This document shows positions 10,194-19,529 of a DNA stretch of 64,000 nt, piece after piece. Source of the DNA: Bacteroides fluxus YIT 12057 (GTDB lineage Bacteria; Bacteroidota; Bacteroidia; Bacteroidales; Bacteroidaceae); NCBI RefSeq assembly GCF_000195635.1, contig NZ_GL882606.1:88391-152390 (forward strand), written 5' to 3'. Within the stretch, counting starts at the first letter, position 1. Every line of letters begins with the position of its first letter. The translations under genes were made by a program, and so were the position numbers. The notes below the pieces were generated by a model. The model ran no database searches, was not told the origin of the DNA, and worked only from the letters and a program-made list of their open reading frames with translations.

Positions 10194-11591
10194 TCAGTTA
10201 CCTTTCTTTAATGCAGCTTGAATTTCATCGAATTCCGCTCGGAATGCTTTATCCACTTCCTTCAGTTCCTTGATTGTTTTGCAGGCGTGAAGTACGGTTG
10301 CGTGGTCCTTATGCCCGATTAACGTTCCGATTTTGGCTGTAGAGAAGTCCGTGTAGCTTTTGGCTAAAAACATGGCTATCTGTCGTGCCTGCACTACCTC
10401 GCGCTTTCTTGATTTGGTATGAATTGTAGCTGTCTCCAAACCGAAATGCTTGCATACGGTGTTGATGATGTCATCAACGGTAATTGCCTTGCTGTCGCTG
10501 TTGACAACTTTGCGAACAATACGTTGCGCTAATTCCAGGTCAATATCTTTATTGTAGATAGTGGAATGTGCCATGATGGAGATAACAATGCCTTCCAGGT
10601 CACGTACGCTGTCTCCTACATTCTCTGCGATGTAGTCGATTACTTCCGGTGGAAACTGTAAACCGTCACGATGTATCTTGTTGCGCAGGATATTCTTGCG
10701 AAGTTCTACTGTCGGTCTTTCCAACTCGGCCACCATTCCCCATTTGAAGCGTGTGATGAGACGTTCTTCCATCCCTTGTAATAATACGGGGGCACGGTCT
10801 GAGGTCAAGATGAGTTGTTTGCCGTTCTGGTGCAAATGATTGAAGATATGGAAGAATGTGTTTTGTGTTTTGGTAACGCCTGCAAATTCTTGAATATCGT
10901 CGATGATTAATATGTCAATGGTTTGGTAGAAGTTAATAAAGTCGTTGGTCGTGTTATTGCGTACAGAGTCGGTGTATTGAACCTGGAATAAGTGTGCAGA
11001 TACATATAATACACGTTTTTCAGGATATAATTCCTTGATTTTGGTTCCTATGGCATTGGCAAGGTGAGTTTTGCCTACCCCCGAAGCGCCGTACAGGAAT
11101 AGAGGGTTGAATATCGTTTTGGCCGGATTTAAAGCGACGGCTTCTGCCACACTGCGCGATAGCTTATTACTGTATCCTTCAATGAATGTCTCGAAATTGT
11201 ATTCCGGATTCAGATGCGGATCAAGTTCCGGAATTGGAATTTCTGGAATGGCTTTGGTGATAACCGGTTTTTGTGGGGCTATAATGGTGCGGTGTGTGGA
11301 TTCCAAGTTTATCGTTTTCTCCGGACGGGAACTTTTGTCCACCATTACATTATACATCAATTTAGTCCCCTCGCCAATGACTTTATAAAGAGTTTTGCGT
11401 AACAAATCTACGAATTTGTCTTCCAAAAACTCATAGAAGAACTGGCTAGGCACTTGCACGACTAGCGTTTTGTCCTCATATTTTAAAGGAATGATGGGGA
11501 GAAACCATGTTTTATATGTCTGCTCCGGAACATTGTCTCTAATAATTTCAAGACAGCGATTCCACAGCCCGACATGATTTATTTCACTCAT
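10194..11591 (-). CDS. dnaA: Chromosomal replication initiator DnaA
   Basis: 465 residues in the usual four-domain order. Domain I is at about 1-85 ([20 protein letters not shown]). A short linker follows, then AAA+ domain III with Walker [16 protein letters not shown] near residue 165, Walker [11 protein letters not shown] near 230 and sensor II RDLEGIV. Domain IV carries the DnaA-box-reading helix-turn-helix [15 protein letters not shown] near 430. It binds DnaA boxes as ATP-DnaA and opens oriC. Single-gene unit facing away from the 351-nt upstream region. No cluster of DnaA boxes is visible around the gene, so oriC is probably elsewhere, as often in Bacteroidales. Confidence 0.98.
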   Translation of the reverse strand: MSEINHVGLWNRCLEIIRDNVPEQTYKTWFLPIIPLKYEDKTLVVQVPSQFFYEFLEDKFVDLLRKTLYKVIGEGTKLMYNVMVDKSSRPEKTINLESTHRTIIAPQKPVITKAIPEIPIPELDPHLNPEYNFETFIEGYSNKLSRSVAEAVALNPAKTIFNPLFLYGASGVGKTHLANAIGTKIKELYPEKRVLYVSAHLFQVQYTDSVRNNTTNDFINFYQTIDILIIDDIQEFAGVTKTQNTFFHIFNHLHQNGKQLILTSDRAPVLLQGMEERLITRFKWGMVAELERPTVELRKNILRNKIHRDGLQFPPEVIDYIAENVGDSVRDLEGIVISIMAHSTIYNKDIDLELAQRIVRKVVNSDSKAITVDDIINTVCKHFGLETATIHTKSRKREVVQARQIAMFLAKSYTDFSTAKIGTLIGHKDHATVLHACKTIKELKEVDKAFRAEFDEIQAALKKGN

Positions 11592-11942
11592 AACGGCTAC
11601 AGATACATTTATTAATTAAGCAAAACTTCTACGCATGCAAAATTGGCAATCTTATTTGAGAAAAACAAATGGCGTTTTTCTTGCATTTTTCTATAAAGTA
11701 ATAAGCGCTTTACTTTCAATCACTTATCAAACAGCATAGAAAATACCCCTGATTGCTTACTGTTGCATTTGTCTAATGTCTTGATTTATAGTGATTATTA
11801 TGCTGCTTTTAACTCTTTTTTATGGCTTGTGGCCTGAGAATGGAAACCCCTTTTTCATTCTCTAGATAGAGGTATTAAGCACTTTCCTTTCAATTTGTTT
11901 TTTCTGCTGTTTATTTAGACGTAATCTATATAATCACTTTTT
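11592..11942. other. dnaA upstream region with a stem-loop
   Basis: 351 nt, AT-rich. It contains one clear stem-loop at 11836-11862 (GAGAATGGAAA / TTTTCATTCTC, 11 pairs with one G-T), between the end of the mlaD-like gene and the start of dnaA. The hairpin may end the amidase-mlaD transcript. No DnaA-box cluster and no convincing -7 box were found. Confidence 0.5.
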
Positions 11943-12836
11943 CTACTTGTCTTTTTTACCAAATAAAGAAAAATGGACATAGCGTTTCGGATGTGATTTT
12001 AAGTCTTCCAATAAACTGGCAGCATTGGATGTCGTGGCGTTTAAATTATTATAAAGAGCCGGGTCATTGAATAAAAGTCCTATGGTATTGTTTTTACTGT
12101 TCAATTTGTCTGTAATCATTTTTACATTAGCCAATGTAGAATCTACTTTCTGCATGGCTGCAGCATAATCTATCTCTTTCAAATTGTTGGAAATGAGAAT
12201 GAAATTGTCTCCTATGGTATTTAATTTACCTGTTAGCTGCGGGATATCGTTTTTCATAAGTACCTGCAATTGCTGGGTCGTAGCGGCCATGTTGGCTGTT
12301 AGCGCCTGTACGTTATGCAGGGTGGCAGGAATGGAGGGGTCTGCAAGGATGGTGTTTAATGAAGCAAGGATGGAGTCTAATTTAGGCAACATCTGTTCCA
12401 CTTGCGGCATCATATTGGCTACTTTCTCCATCATTCCATTGTTGAGGGTACCGGGGATGGTATCGCCGACTTGGTATTTTTCATGCGGGTTGTTTACGAG
12501 CAATAAGTTCATCTTGACACCGCCCAACATTTCAGCAGCTAGTTCGGCTGTACTGCCTTTGGGAATACGTAATTCCGGATCAATGTCAATTTCAGCGACC
12601 ACCTTTCCCGGCTGGGTATAGTCGTAATACAAATCGCGCACGATACCTACACGGAAACCATCGGCAAAAACCGGGCTTGATTTAGTTAGCCCATTAACGT
12701 TCTGGAACTTCACGTAGAAATAACTGGAAGGCTTGAACATGTTGATACCTTTCAGGTAATTGATACCATATATTAAAATGCAGAGGGCGGCTATGCCTGC
12801 GATTCCTATTCTGACTTCTTTAGTGATATACTTCAT
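11943..12836 (-). CDS. MlaD/MCE-domain lipid-transport protein
   Basis: 297 residues. One N-terminal membrane anchor (about residues 9-28) is followed by an MCE domain (about 38-115: VKFQNVNGLTKSSPVFADG, then GFRVGIV and PKGSTAELAAEMLGG). A long helical, coiled-coil-like tail with many Asn/Gln and Leu residues runs from about 140 to 250. Family members form hexameric rings or tunnels that ferry phospholipids between inner and outer membrane. In Bacteroidales the partner permease and ATPase are often encoded elsewhere, and none is seen nearby. The start lies 14 nt after the amidase stop, so the two form an operon of envelope functions. Confidence 0.88.
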   Translation of the reverse strand: MKYITKEVRIGIAGIAALCILIYGINYLKGINMFKPSSYFYVKFQNVNGLTKSSPVFADGFRVGIVRDLYYDYTQPGKVVAEIDIDPELRIPKGSTAELAAEMLGGVKMNLLLVNNPHEKYQVGDTIPGTLNNGMMEKVANMMPQVEQMLPKLDSILASLNTILADPSIPATLHNVQALTANMAATTQQLQVLMKNDIPQLTGKLNTIGDNFILISNNLKEIDYAAAMQKVDSTLANVKMITDKLNSKNNTIGLLFNDPALYNNLNATTSNAASLLEDLKSHPKRYVHFSLFGKKDK

Positions 12837-12850
12837 GATATATTTTGTTG

Positions 12851-14083
12851 TTATTTGTTTCTATTCTTTTTAAATTCGTTGATGGCTGCATGGATATTGG
12901 TCTTTTCACCGTTCTTGAATGCTATGATAAAAGCATCTTTGAATTGTGTAGTGATGCTGCGCTTGGTTCGTAATACTTTGTTATAATCAGGTGAAGCACC
13001 ATAAGTATATTTATAGATTCCATCTTCTTTGTAGTAATCAACGCCTTTCAGACCTTTCAGCCTTTTGTCGTTTTTGGCTAAAGGACGGGAAGAGGTGAGG
13101 ATTTGTATTTTAAACACAATATCGCTTGGTCCTGTTTGGGCAACGGCGTCCTTTTCGTTTTTGGGAGGACGTTGCACTTCCGGTTTTGGCTCTTCCAGGG
13201 AACCCCTTTCTTTTTCAACTTTGGAGGCTGGAGAGTTGGCGGTTTCAGCAGGAACAGGTACTTCTTCCGGCGTTATGGTGTTGCTGCTTCCGTTTAGGCG
13301 AATTTCCTGTTCACGCTTGTAAGTCAGGAATGCACGAAAAATACCGTTGGCGAGGGAAGCTGTTCCGTTTTCTGTATTCAAGTAGCGTTCCTCTTCCGGA
13401 GTAGAAATAAATCCAAGTTCCACTAATATACTAGGCATGGCGCTGGCTTTCAGTACAAGGAAACCTGCTTGATGCACGCCGCGGTCTGCACGTTTGCAGG
13501 TGTTACGGAAATGTTTTTGTACAAGCGAAGCCAGATGTACACTTTGGGACATGTACTTGTCCTGCATGAATTCAAAGATGATGTATGATTCCGCTGAGTT
13601 AGGATTGAATCCGGCATAGCGCGTCTTATAGTCGCTTTCATATAAAATAACAGAATTTTCACGCTTGGCTACCTCTAGGTTGGCATCTGATTTAGCAAGA
13701 CCCAATGTCCAGGTTGAGGCACCTTTGGCTGTTCTGTTGTTGGCCAATGCGTTGGTATGTATAGAGATAAATAAATCAGCCTTGGCATTGTTGGCTATTT
13801 CTGCACGCCGGTCAAGCGGAATGAAAATATCTCTGTCACGGGTATAAACAACTTTCACATCCGGACAGTTGTTTTTGATCAATTTGCCGAGTTTTAGTGC
13901 TACATTCAGATTTATGTTTTTTTCTTTGGAGATTTTGCCAATAGCGCCGGGGTCATGTCCGCCGTGTCCGGCGTCAATAACGACAATAAAGTCTTTTGCT
14001 TCAGCGCTGCCGATACAGAAAGGAAAGACAAGCAGCCCTAAGCATACACTGATGTATAATATGTAGCGTCTATATAGTTTCAT
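12851..14083 (-). CDS. N-acetylmuramoyl-L-alanine amidase with C-terminal SPOR-like domain
   Basis: 410 residues. A signal peptide (about 1-29, ending SAEA) precedes an Amidase_3 domain (about 32-255). Zinc and catalytic residues are visible: VIDAGHGGHDPGA, LFISIHTNA and the catalytic Glu in PSILVELGFIS. A charged Pro/Glu linker (about 265-325) leads to a SPOR-like module (FKIQILTSSRPL...YYKEDGIYKYTYG) that would target glycan at the septum. It cleaves the amide between MurNAc and the stem peptide during cell separation. It is first gene of an operon with the MCE protein. Confidence 0.93.
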   Translation of the reverse strand: MKLYRRYILYISVCLGLLVFPFCIGSAEAKDFIVVIDAGHGGHDPGAIGKISKEKNINLNVALKLGKLIKNNCPDVKVVYTRDRDIFIPLDRRAEIANNAKADLFISIHTNALANNRTAKGASTWTLGLAKSDANLEVAKRENSVILYESDYKTRYAGFNPNSAESYIIFEFMQDKYMSQSVHLASLVQKHFRNTCKRADRGVHQAGFLVLKASAMPSILVELGFISTPEEERYLNTENGTASLANGIFRAFLTYKREQEIRLNGSSNTITPEEVPVPAETANSPASKVEKERGSLEEPKPEVQRPPKNEKDAVAQTGPSDIVFKIQILTSSRPLAKNDKRLKGLKGVDYYKEDGIYKYTYGASPDYNKVLRTKRSITTQFKDAFIIAFKNGEKTNIHAAINEFKKNRNK

Positions 14084-14212
14084 ATAAAAATTGTTGCAAA
14101 TGTAGTGGAAATTTATAGAAAACTCATACTTTGCCTTTAAGTTTTGTACTTTTTGCGTTCTTTTTCGTTGGATTTAGTTTTTATTTCTTTATTCTTTTTC
14201 TGATAATATCCG

Positions 14213-14220
14213 TACCTTTG
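14213..14220 (+). promoter_or_regulatory. -7 box (TACCTTTG) of the BASS-family transporter gene
   Basis: Exact TAnnTTTG match 20 nt before the ATG at 14241. No convincing -33 partner. Confidence 0.55.
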
Positions 14221-14240
14221 CAGTGGTATTAAAAAAATAG

Positions 14241-15200
14241 ATGGGTATGATTCTTCGTTTTTTGAAGAACTGGACATTGCCTTTCGCAATGATTGCCGGC
14301 ACTTTAGGATATTTCTTTTTGGCAAAGGTCTCTTTTTTATCTCCTGCCAAACCCTATATAAATGGACTGGTTTCTTTTTTGACTCCGACTCTGATTTTTG
14401 CTCAATTACTGCTTACTTTCTGTAAGATGGAAGTACGTGATTTGAAACCGAAATACTGGCATGGGTGGCTGTTGATGTTTCAGACATTTTCCTGTCTGAT
14501 AGTGGCAGCGTTATTGGTATTTTGTCCCATGGAAGAAACTTATCGGGAAATTTTTGAAGCAGCAATGGTTTGTCTTGTCTGCCCTACTGCAACTGCAGCA
14601 GCAGTCATTACCGGTAAATTGGGGGGAAGTGCATCAAGCCTGACTACCTATACTTTGTTATCTAATTTTTTGGCGGCACTAATTGTCCCGTTGGTATTTC
14701 CCTTAGTGGAACCGAATGCGGATCTTACCTTTTTCATCGCTTTTTTGAAGATATTAAGTAAGGTATTCCCTCTATTGTTATTTCCATTCTTTTTGGCTTG
14801 CTTCTTACGTGTATTTGCACCCAAGGTTCACCGTTTTTTAGTAGGTTTTCATGATGCTGCTTTTTATTTGTGGGCTGTGGCGCTTGCCATTGTTTCGGGA
14901 CAGACTGTACGTTCATTGGTGAATAGTGAGGCTCCTGTTTTTGTAGAAGTGTTGATTGCTTTGGCCGGGTTAGTAACTTGTTGCATACAATTTTATTTAG
15001 GAAAAAGGATAGGAGGGCATTATAAGGAACGCATTAGCGGTGGACAGGCGTTGGGGCAAAAAAATACGGTGCTTGCCATTTGGATGGCATATACTTATCT
15101 CAATCCTTTGTCTGCTGTAGGACCTGGCTCTTATGTGTTATGGCAAAACATAATTAACTCGTGGCAGTTGTGGAAAAAGAGAAAGAATGAGTGTCAATAA
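14241..15200 (+). CDS. Bile acid:sodium symporter (BASS)-like membrane transporter
   Basis: 319 residues, nearly all in about nine to ten hydrophobic helices. CPTATAAAVITGKLGGS (about 109-125) followed by a Thr/Ser/Asn-rich crossover is characteristic of the BASS fold; a second half-repeat ends near NTVLAIWMAYTYLNPLSAVGPG (shown in part). It probably exchanges an organic anion with sodium across the inner membrane. The real substrate is unknown, and bile acid transport should not be assumed. ATG 14247 is an equally possible start. It is a single gene, followed by the 22-bp tandem repeats at 15200. Confidence 0.8.
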   Translation: MGMILRFLKNWTLPFAMIAGTLGYFFLAKVSFLSPAKPYINGLVSFLTPTLIFAQLLLTFCKMEVRDLKPKYWHGWLLMFQTFSCLIVAALLVFCPMEETYREIFEAAMVCLVCPTATAAAVITGKLGGSASSLTTYTLLSNFLAALIVPLVFPLVEPNADLTFFIAFLKILSKVFPLLLFPFFLACFLRVFAPKVHRFLVGFHDAAFYLWAVALAIVSGQTVRSLVNSEAPVFVEVLIALAGLVTCCIQFYLGKRIGGHYKERISGGQALGQKNTVLAIWMAYTYLNPLSAVGPGSYVLWQNIINSWQLWKKRKNECQ

Positions 15201-15264
15201 GCCAAACGCTTTGTTTCGCTATGGCAAACACTTTGTTTCCCTTAGGCAAACAGTTTGTTCAGAT
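15200..15264. repeat. Three 22-bp imperfect tandem repeats with an internal dyad
   Basis: Three units begin at 15200, 15222 and 15244, each of the form (a/t)g(c/g)caaacnnTTTGttt. The inner CAAACnnTTTG is a near-palindrome, perfect as CAAACAGTTTG in the third unit. They lie just after the transporter stop codon and before the convergent glycosyltransferase gene. Confidence 0.75.
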
Positions 15265-15388
15265 AAGCCGAATAATCCGTTTTGTTGATTTCGGTGAAGA
15301 GGGAGACCGGACGTTATTTGTAGGAATGAATGTAGATGGCTGCGATACTATCTCGCAGAAAGGGTATGACGGATAGGGCGGTTATGGC

Positions 15389-16339
15389 CTAATGCTGGTC
15401 ATATCCCAATTTTGTTTCATTATAATCTGATGCGATATAAGTTGGCCTGCCCTTGGTTTCTTTGAAGATACGTCCTATATATTCACCTATCACACCTAAT
15501 GAGAAGAGCTGGATACCGCCCAGAAAAAGAATAACGACAATCAATGTCGGGAAACCGGCGGCTTGGTCACCGTATAATATTGTTTTAATCAAGAAATAGA
15601 TGGCGTAAATGAAACTGGAAAAAGAAACCAATACGCCGCATACGGTAGCTATGCGCAACGGGGCGGTTGAAGAGGATGTGATTCCTTCGATGGCGAGATT
15701 CAGCAACTTGAAGAAACTCCATGAAGAATGTCCGGCCAAACGATCTCCCCGGTCAAATTCAATCCCCTTTTTCTTGTAGCCAATCCAGCAAAACAGTCCT
15801 TTCGTATAACGCTCGTGTTCACGTAAATTGCGGAGAGACAGTACACAACGTCTGTCTAACAAACGAAAGTCTCCTACATTCGGTAAGATGTCTATCCGGC
15901 TCATTTTCTGGAGTATCTTATAAAAGGCAAGAGATAACCGGCGTCTCAACCAGCTTTCTTCACCGCGGTTACGACGTTTGGCATAAATGTCATCGTACCC
16001 CTCTTCCCAGTATTGCAACATCTGATCTACCAGTTCGGGAGGGTCTTGCAGATCGGCATCCATTACTACACAGCAGTCTCCTGTGGTATAGTCGAAACCA
16101 GCCAGCATAGCGATTTCCTTGCCAAAATTGCGGGATAGGTTTACATAGTTAACCCGTTGGTCTGCTTGCCGTAACCGATGAAGGCAATCCAAGGTTCCGT
16201 CACAGCTTCCGTCATTGATGAACAGGATTTCCCATTCATACATATCATTTCGATTGATGAGTTCTATTAGACGTCCATAGAGCGAAGGAAGCATGGCTTC
16301 TTCATTGTAAACAGGGATTAATAGGGTTACTTTCTTCAT
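15389..16339 (-). CDS. Polyprenyl-phosphate glycosyltransferase, family 2 (GtrB/DPM1-like)
   Basis: 316 residues. GT-A domain in the first 230 or so: TLLIPVYNEEAMLPSLY at the start, LFINDGSCDGT, and the metal-binding DADLQDPPE near residue 95. Two C-terminal transmembrane helices (about 230-255 and 265-290) complete the GtrB architecture. It would load a sugar from a nucleotide donor onto undecaprenyl phosphate on the cytoplasmic face. The GtrA-type flippase gene is immediately upstream on the same strand, the standard partner for this enzyme. The sugar cannot be told from the sequence. Confidence 0.9.
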   Translation of the reverse strand: MKKVTLLIPVYNEEAMLPSLYGRLIELINRNDMYEWEILFINDGSCDGTLDCLHRLRQADQRVNYVNLSRNFGKEIAMLAGFDYTTGDCCVVMDADLQDPPELVDQMLQYWEEGYDDIYAKRRNRGEESWLRRRLSLAFYKILQKMSRIDILPNVGDFRLLDRRCVLSLRNLREHERYTKGLFCWIGYKKKGIEFDRGDRLAGHSSWSFFKLLNLAIEGITSSSTAPLRIATVCGVLVSFSSFIYAIYFLIKTILYGDQAAGFPTLIVVILFLGGIQLFSLGVIGEYIGRIFKETKGRPTYIASDYNETKLGYDQH

Positions 16340-16416
16340 TATAATTAGGTGTCTGGCAAATACTTCGCAAATATATTACTTTTGCCGCAGTTTAGGATTA
16401 TTTTAGCATAAAATAG

Positions 16417-16800
16417 TCAAACGTTTCTCTTAAATACAAATCTGACCAATAAAAAGTTGACAGGAATAGCTATTGCGAATACGGGAACGGGTGCCAGGGG
16501 CTTGGAAATGCCTGTCCATAAAAAGAAATTCAGCAATCCCATGTGCAGGAGATAATTGAACAAATGTGCTCCGCCAAAGCCAAAAGCCTTTTTCCAGGAG
16601 GGCTTTTGGTTGAAAGTGAAATAGGCAGTCAGATAAAAGTTGGCAAAAAAACTAAGAATGTAACCTAAAGTATAAGCTATGTTTACATTGATAATCCATT
16701 GCAACGAAAAGTATATTCCGTAATGAAAGATGGTGGCAATGATCCCCACCATGACAAAACGGATAAATTCCGGTAATTGTTTCAATTTCTTTAGTTCCAT
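16417..16800 (-). CDS. GtrA-family small membrane protein (polyprenyl-linked sugar flippase)
   Basis: 127 residues with four predicted transmembrane helices, starting FIRFVMVGIIATIFHYGIYF, the family's usual first helix. GtrA proteins are thought to flip undecaprenyl-phosphate sugars across the inner membrane. The gene is 77 nt upstream of the GT2 gene, and the pair probably supplies sugar for surface-polymer decoration, possibly together with the GT39 enzyme encoded at 17760. Confidence 0.88.
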   Translation of the reverse strand: MELKKLKQLPEFIRFVMVGIIATIFHYGIYFSLQWIINVNIAYTLGYILSFFANFYLTAYFTFNQKPSWKKAFGFGGAHLFNYLLHMGLLNFFLWTGISKPLAPVPVFAIAIPVNFLLVRFVFKRNV

Positions 16801-16892
16801 GGATTATTTGTTGAGGCGGCAAAGTTAGGTATTGTTGCGGAATAATTTGTATGGAGTGATTTTGTTTTTAGTTAAAAGATAGAATTAAGTAT

Positions 16893-16921
16893 TGATTAAC
16901 CTCTCTTTTATATTATATTTG
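16893..16921 (+). promoter_or_regulatory. Promoter of the ECF sigma factor gene (-33 TTG, -7 TATATTTG)
   Basis: TATATTTG at 16914-16921 with TTGA beginning at 16893, spacing about 18 nt, a good Bacteroides promoter. It sits inside the longest reading frame of the sigma gene and therefore moves the real start downstream. Confidence 0.65.
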
Positions 16922-16978
16922 CGCTCGACTTATTCTTTAAACAAACATAATAATATATGTAAAGCATTAATTGTTTTA

Positions 16979-17563
16979 ATGATGAATATGGTTAATGGGA
17001 CTATTCTTGTGGGTAAATCTAATCGGTTGAATCTAGAAAAATATTATCAGTTATATTATAAAAAGGCATATTTGTTTGCTAAGTCATATGTGCGCGATCA
17101 ATATGTCGCCGAGGATATTGCGTCCGATGCTTTAGTGAAGCTTTGGGTAATAATGGGAGAGAATGAAATTCGTCATCCTCTTACCTTTTTATTGTCTATT
17201 GTAAAGAATAAGTCTATTGATTTTTTACGGCATGAAGTCATTCGTCAGGAAGCTTTAGCCAATATGTCTGATGTTGGCATGGGAGGGAGGAATGCTAGGA
17301 TTTCAGCTTTGGGGTCTTGTGAGCCTGAGAATATTTATTCGAAAGAAATAGAGTATATCATCCGTGATACCTTAAATGCCCTGCCTGACAGGACGCGTAA
17401 TGTGTTTTTGATGAGCCGTTATCAGAATCTGCCTAAAGGGGAAATCGCTAAAAGATTGAATTTTACATCTAAAGGTGTGGAATATCATATAATTAAGGCT
17501 TTAAAAAGCTTGCGTGTAAATTTGAAAGACTATCTTCCCGTCTTATGCTTATTCTTTTTGTGA
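16979..17563 (+). CDS. ECF-type RNA polymerase sigma factor
   Basis: About 194 residues. Region 2 (YYKKAYLFAKSYVRDQYVAE then DIASDALVKLW) and region 4 (LPDRTRNVFLMSRYQNL then PKGEIAKRLNFTSKGVEYH) are clear, with no region 3, as in ECF sigmas of the Bacteroidales FecI-like group. The longest frame begins at 16892, but the promoter at 16893-16921 would transcribe only from about 16928. The ATG cluster 16979/16982/16988 is therefore the likely start. No anti-sigma (FecR-like) gene or SusC/D pair is adjacent, so this is an orphan and its target genes are unknown. Confidence 0.88.
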   Translation: MMNMVNGTILVGKSNRLNLEKYYQLYYKKAYLFAKSYVRDQYVAEDIASDALVKLWVIMGENEIRHPLTFLLSIVKNKSIDFLRHEVIRQEALANMSDVGMGGRNARISALGSCEPENIYSKEIEYIIRDTLNALPDRTRNVFLMSRYQNLPKGEIAKRLNFTSKGVEYHIIKALKSLRVNLKDYLPVLCLFFL

Positions 17564-17716
17564 GCATTCTTTATGTCTCTTCGGATATGGTATGATATGA
17601 CATTGGGCCTTTTATTTGATAAAGAATTAAATCGGAATCTCCCAGTATCAAAAGAAAACAGGAATCGATATTGCCAGATAGTTAATTAAAGGCTCTAATA
17701 ATCCGTTTTTTATTCC

Positions 17717-17724
17717 TATTTTTG
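17717..17724 (+). promoter_or_regulatory. -7 box (TATTTTTG) of the GT39 gene
   Basis: Exact TAnnTTTG match 35 nt before ATG 17760. No clear -33 element. Confidence 0.5.
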
Positions 17725-17759
17725 CAGACTGAAAGTATAAATAAAAAACGAATAGATAT

Positions 17760-19487
17760 ATGTCAGACAGAAAGAAGGCGTTCTGGTTTATTGCACTGTT
17801 GAGTGTACTTGTGATTATCCCTTTTTTGGGGGAGACTATTTTTTATTCCAAAGGAGAACCCCGTGAAGCGATTGTAGCGGTATCTATGTTGGATAGTGGC
17901 AATTGGATACTTCCCTTGAACTATGGAACGGATATGGCTTATAAGCCTCCTTTCCTTTATTGGTCAATAGCTGCTTTTTCTGCCATTTTGGGAGGGGTGA
18001 CGGAATTTTCGTCCCGGCTTCCGTCTGCTGTTTCTTTTTTAGTTATGCAGTTGGTGTTTTTTGCATTCGTTGCCAAACGTAAAGATGTAAAAACTGCTGT
18101 TCTTACTTCCGTTCTTCTTTTATCTTCTTTTGAGGTGCATCGTGCGGCAGTTGCTTGTCGGTTGGACATGCTGCAGGTGTCGTTGATTGTTATTTCGCTC
18201 TGTCTGTTGTATCGATGGGATGAAAAGGAATGCCGGGGAATTCCTTGGCTGGCAGTTGTTTTAATGGGATGTGCTTCACTGACTAAAGGGCCGGTAGGCT
18301 CTATTTTCCCTTGTTTGGTCATCGGCGTTTTTCAATTGATGCGTGGCCGGTCGTTCGCCAAAACGTTTTTTTCGTTGGCGGGGATTGGATTGCTTTCGCT
18401 TGTACCATTGGGAATGTGGTTTTGGGCGGCTTACCAACAAGGAGGAAAAGAGTTCTCAGATTTAATGCTTGAGGAGAATACCGGACGTTTTTTCCATAAA
18501 ATGTCCTATGAATCCCATGAAAATCCCATTTGGTATAATTTTTTAACGTTGATTTGGGGGTGGATACCTTGGACGTTGGTTTTGCTTATTTCCTTATTTG
18601 GGTTGAAATGGAAGACTATGAGTTGCTTGCCACAAGGTGAGGGGCTTGTGCAAAGGTTGGGGAAGGCATGGACGGCTTTCCGTAATCAGTCTCCGGTGCA
18701 ACTGTTTACTTGGTTGGTCATTCTGATTATTTTTATTTTCTATTGTATCCCCAAGAGTAAGCGGAGCGTTTACTTATTACCTATCTATCCATTTATGGCA
18801 GTGATGATTGCTGAATATTTGTTGGCTTTGGTGCAGCGTGGCGCAAAAGTCTTTAAAATTTGCTCGGTTATTTTTGCCTCTTTGGGACTATTGTTGACGA
18901 TTGTATTTATAGCGGTCCGCTGCGGTCTGATTCCTGACAGTGTATGGGGAACGGGACGTCATTCCGCTGAAAATATAGCTTTTATGCATGCACTGGAAGA
19001 CGTGTCATTGTCCGTGCCTCAGTGGCTGTTGGTTGCGCTTCCTGTCATTGCGGCTGTATGTGCCTTGCGCCTGGTCGTTAAGCATGCCGACACCCGTTCT
19101 CTGTTGTATGGTATTGCAGGTTGTATGCTTTGTCTGTTTGTTGCGTTGGACGGTGTCTATCAGCCTACTGTATTGGCTGTGAAATCGGATAAGAATTTGG
19201 CGGATAGAGTCAATACATATATTCCGGAGGGTACGGTTTATTCTTATTCGGATATGAGCTTTTATTGTGCCAATTATTATTTGAATGATCGGATGCGGCA
19301 TATTGAAAAAGAAAAACCGGCCGGTGAAGGGTATCTGCTGGTTCCGGAAAGACTGGAAGAAGAGATGCTGGAAGAATTGGGCAAGGCATATCAACTGGAA
19401 AAAGTATTCCGTACGGAAAGGCGCAGTTGTGATATACGTGACGAGATTTGCCTGTATAAGTTCAGAAAAATGGAAACAGGTAATTGA
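17760..19487 (+). CDS. GT39-family (ArnT/PMT-like) membrane glycosyltransferase
   Basis: 575 residues with about eleven to twelve transmembrane segments. The first periplasmic loop holds KGEPREAIVAVSML and, further on, DMAYKPPFLYW, the acidic and Lys-Pro-Pro elements of ArnT-type enzymes. The family transfers sugars from polyprenyl-phosphate donors to lipid A, proteins or other acceptors on the outer face of the inner membrane. The GT2/GtrA pair 1 kb upstream on the opposite strand could make its donor. The HD-domain gene follows after 42 nt, then lptD, so an envelope/LPS role is plausible but not proven. Confidence 0.85.
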   Translation: MSDRKKAFWFIALLSVLVIIPFLGETIFYSKGEPREAIVAVSMLDSGNWILPLNYGTDMAYKPPFLYWSIAAFSAILGGVTEFSSRLPSAVSFLVMQLVFFAFVAKRKDVKTAVLTSVLLLSSFEVHRAAVACRLDMLQVSLIVISLCLLYRWDEKECRGIPWLAVVLMGCASLTKGPVGSIFPCLVIGVFQLMRGRSFAKTFFSLAGIGLLSLVPLGMWFWAAYQQGGKEFSDLMLEENTGRFFHKMSYESHENPIWYNFLTLIWGWIPWTLVLLISLFGLKWKTMSCLPQGEGLVQRLGKAWTAFRNQSPVQLFTWLVILIIFIFYCIPKSKRSVYLLPIYPFMAVMIAEYLLALVQRGAKVFKICSVIFASLGLLLTIVFIAVRCGLIPDSVWGTGRHSAENIAFMHALEDVSLSVPQWLLVALPVIAAVCALRLVVKHADTRSLLYGIAGCMLCLFVALDGVYQPTVLAVKSDKNLADRVNTYIPEGTVYSYSDMSFYCANYYLNDRMRHIEKEKPAGEGYLLVPERLEEEMLEELGKAYQLEKVFRTERRSCDIRDEICLYKFRKMETGN

Positions 19488-19529
19488 CACTTGGTTTTCG
19501 GACATAAAGAATAACTTAAAATTAGTGAA

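Noticed and set aside
11592..11942. dnaA upstream region as oriC
   Set aside because: AT-rich with one hairpin, but no DnaA-box cluster could be seen; in Bacteroidales oriC is often not at dnaA.
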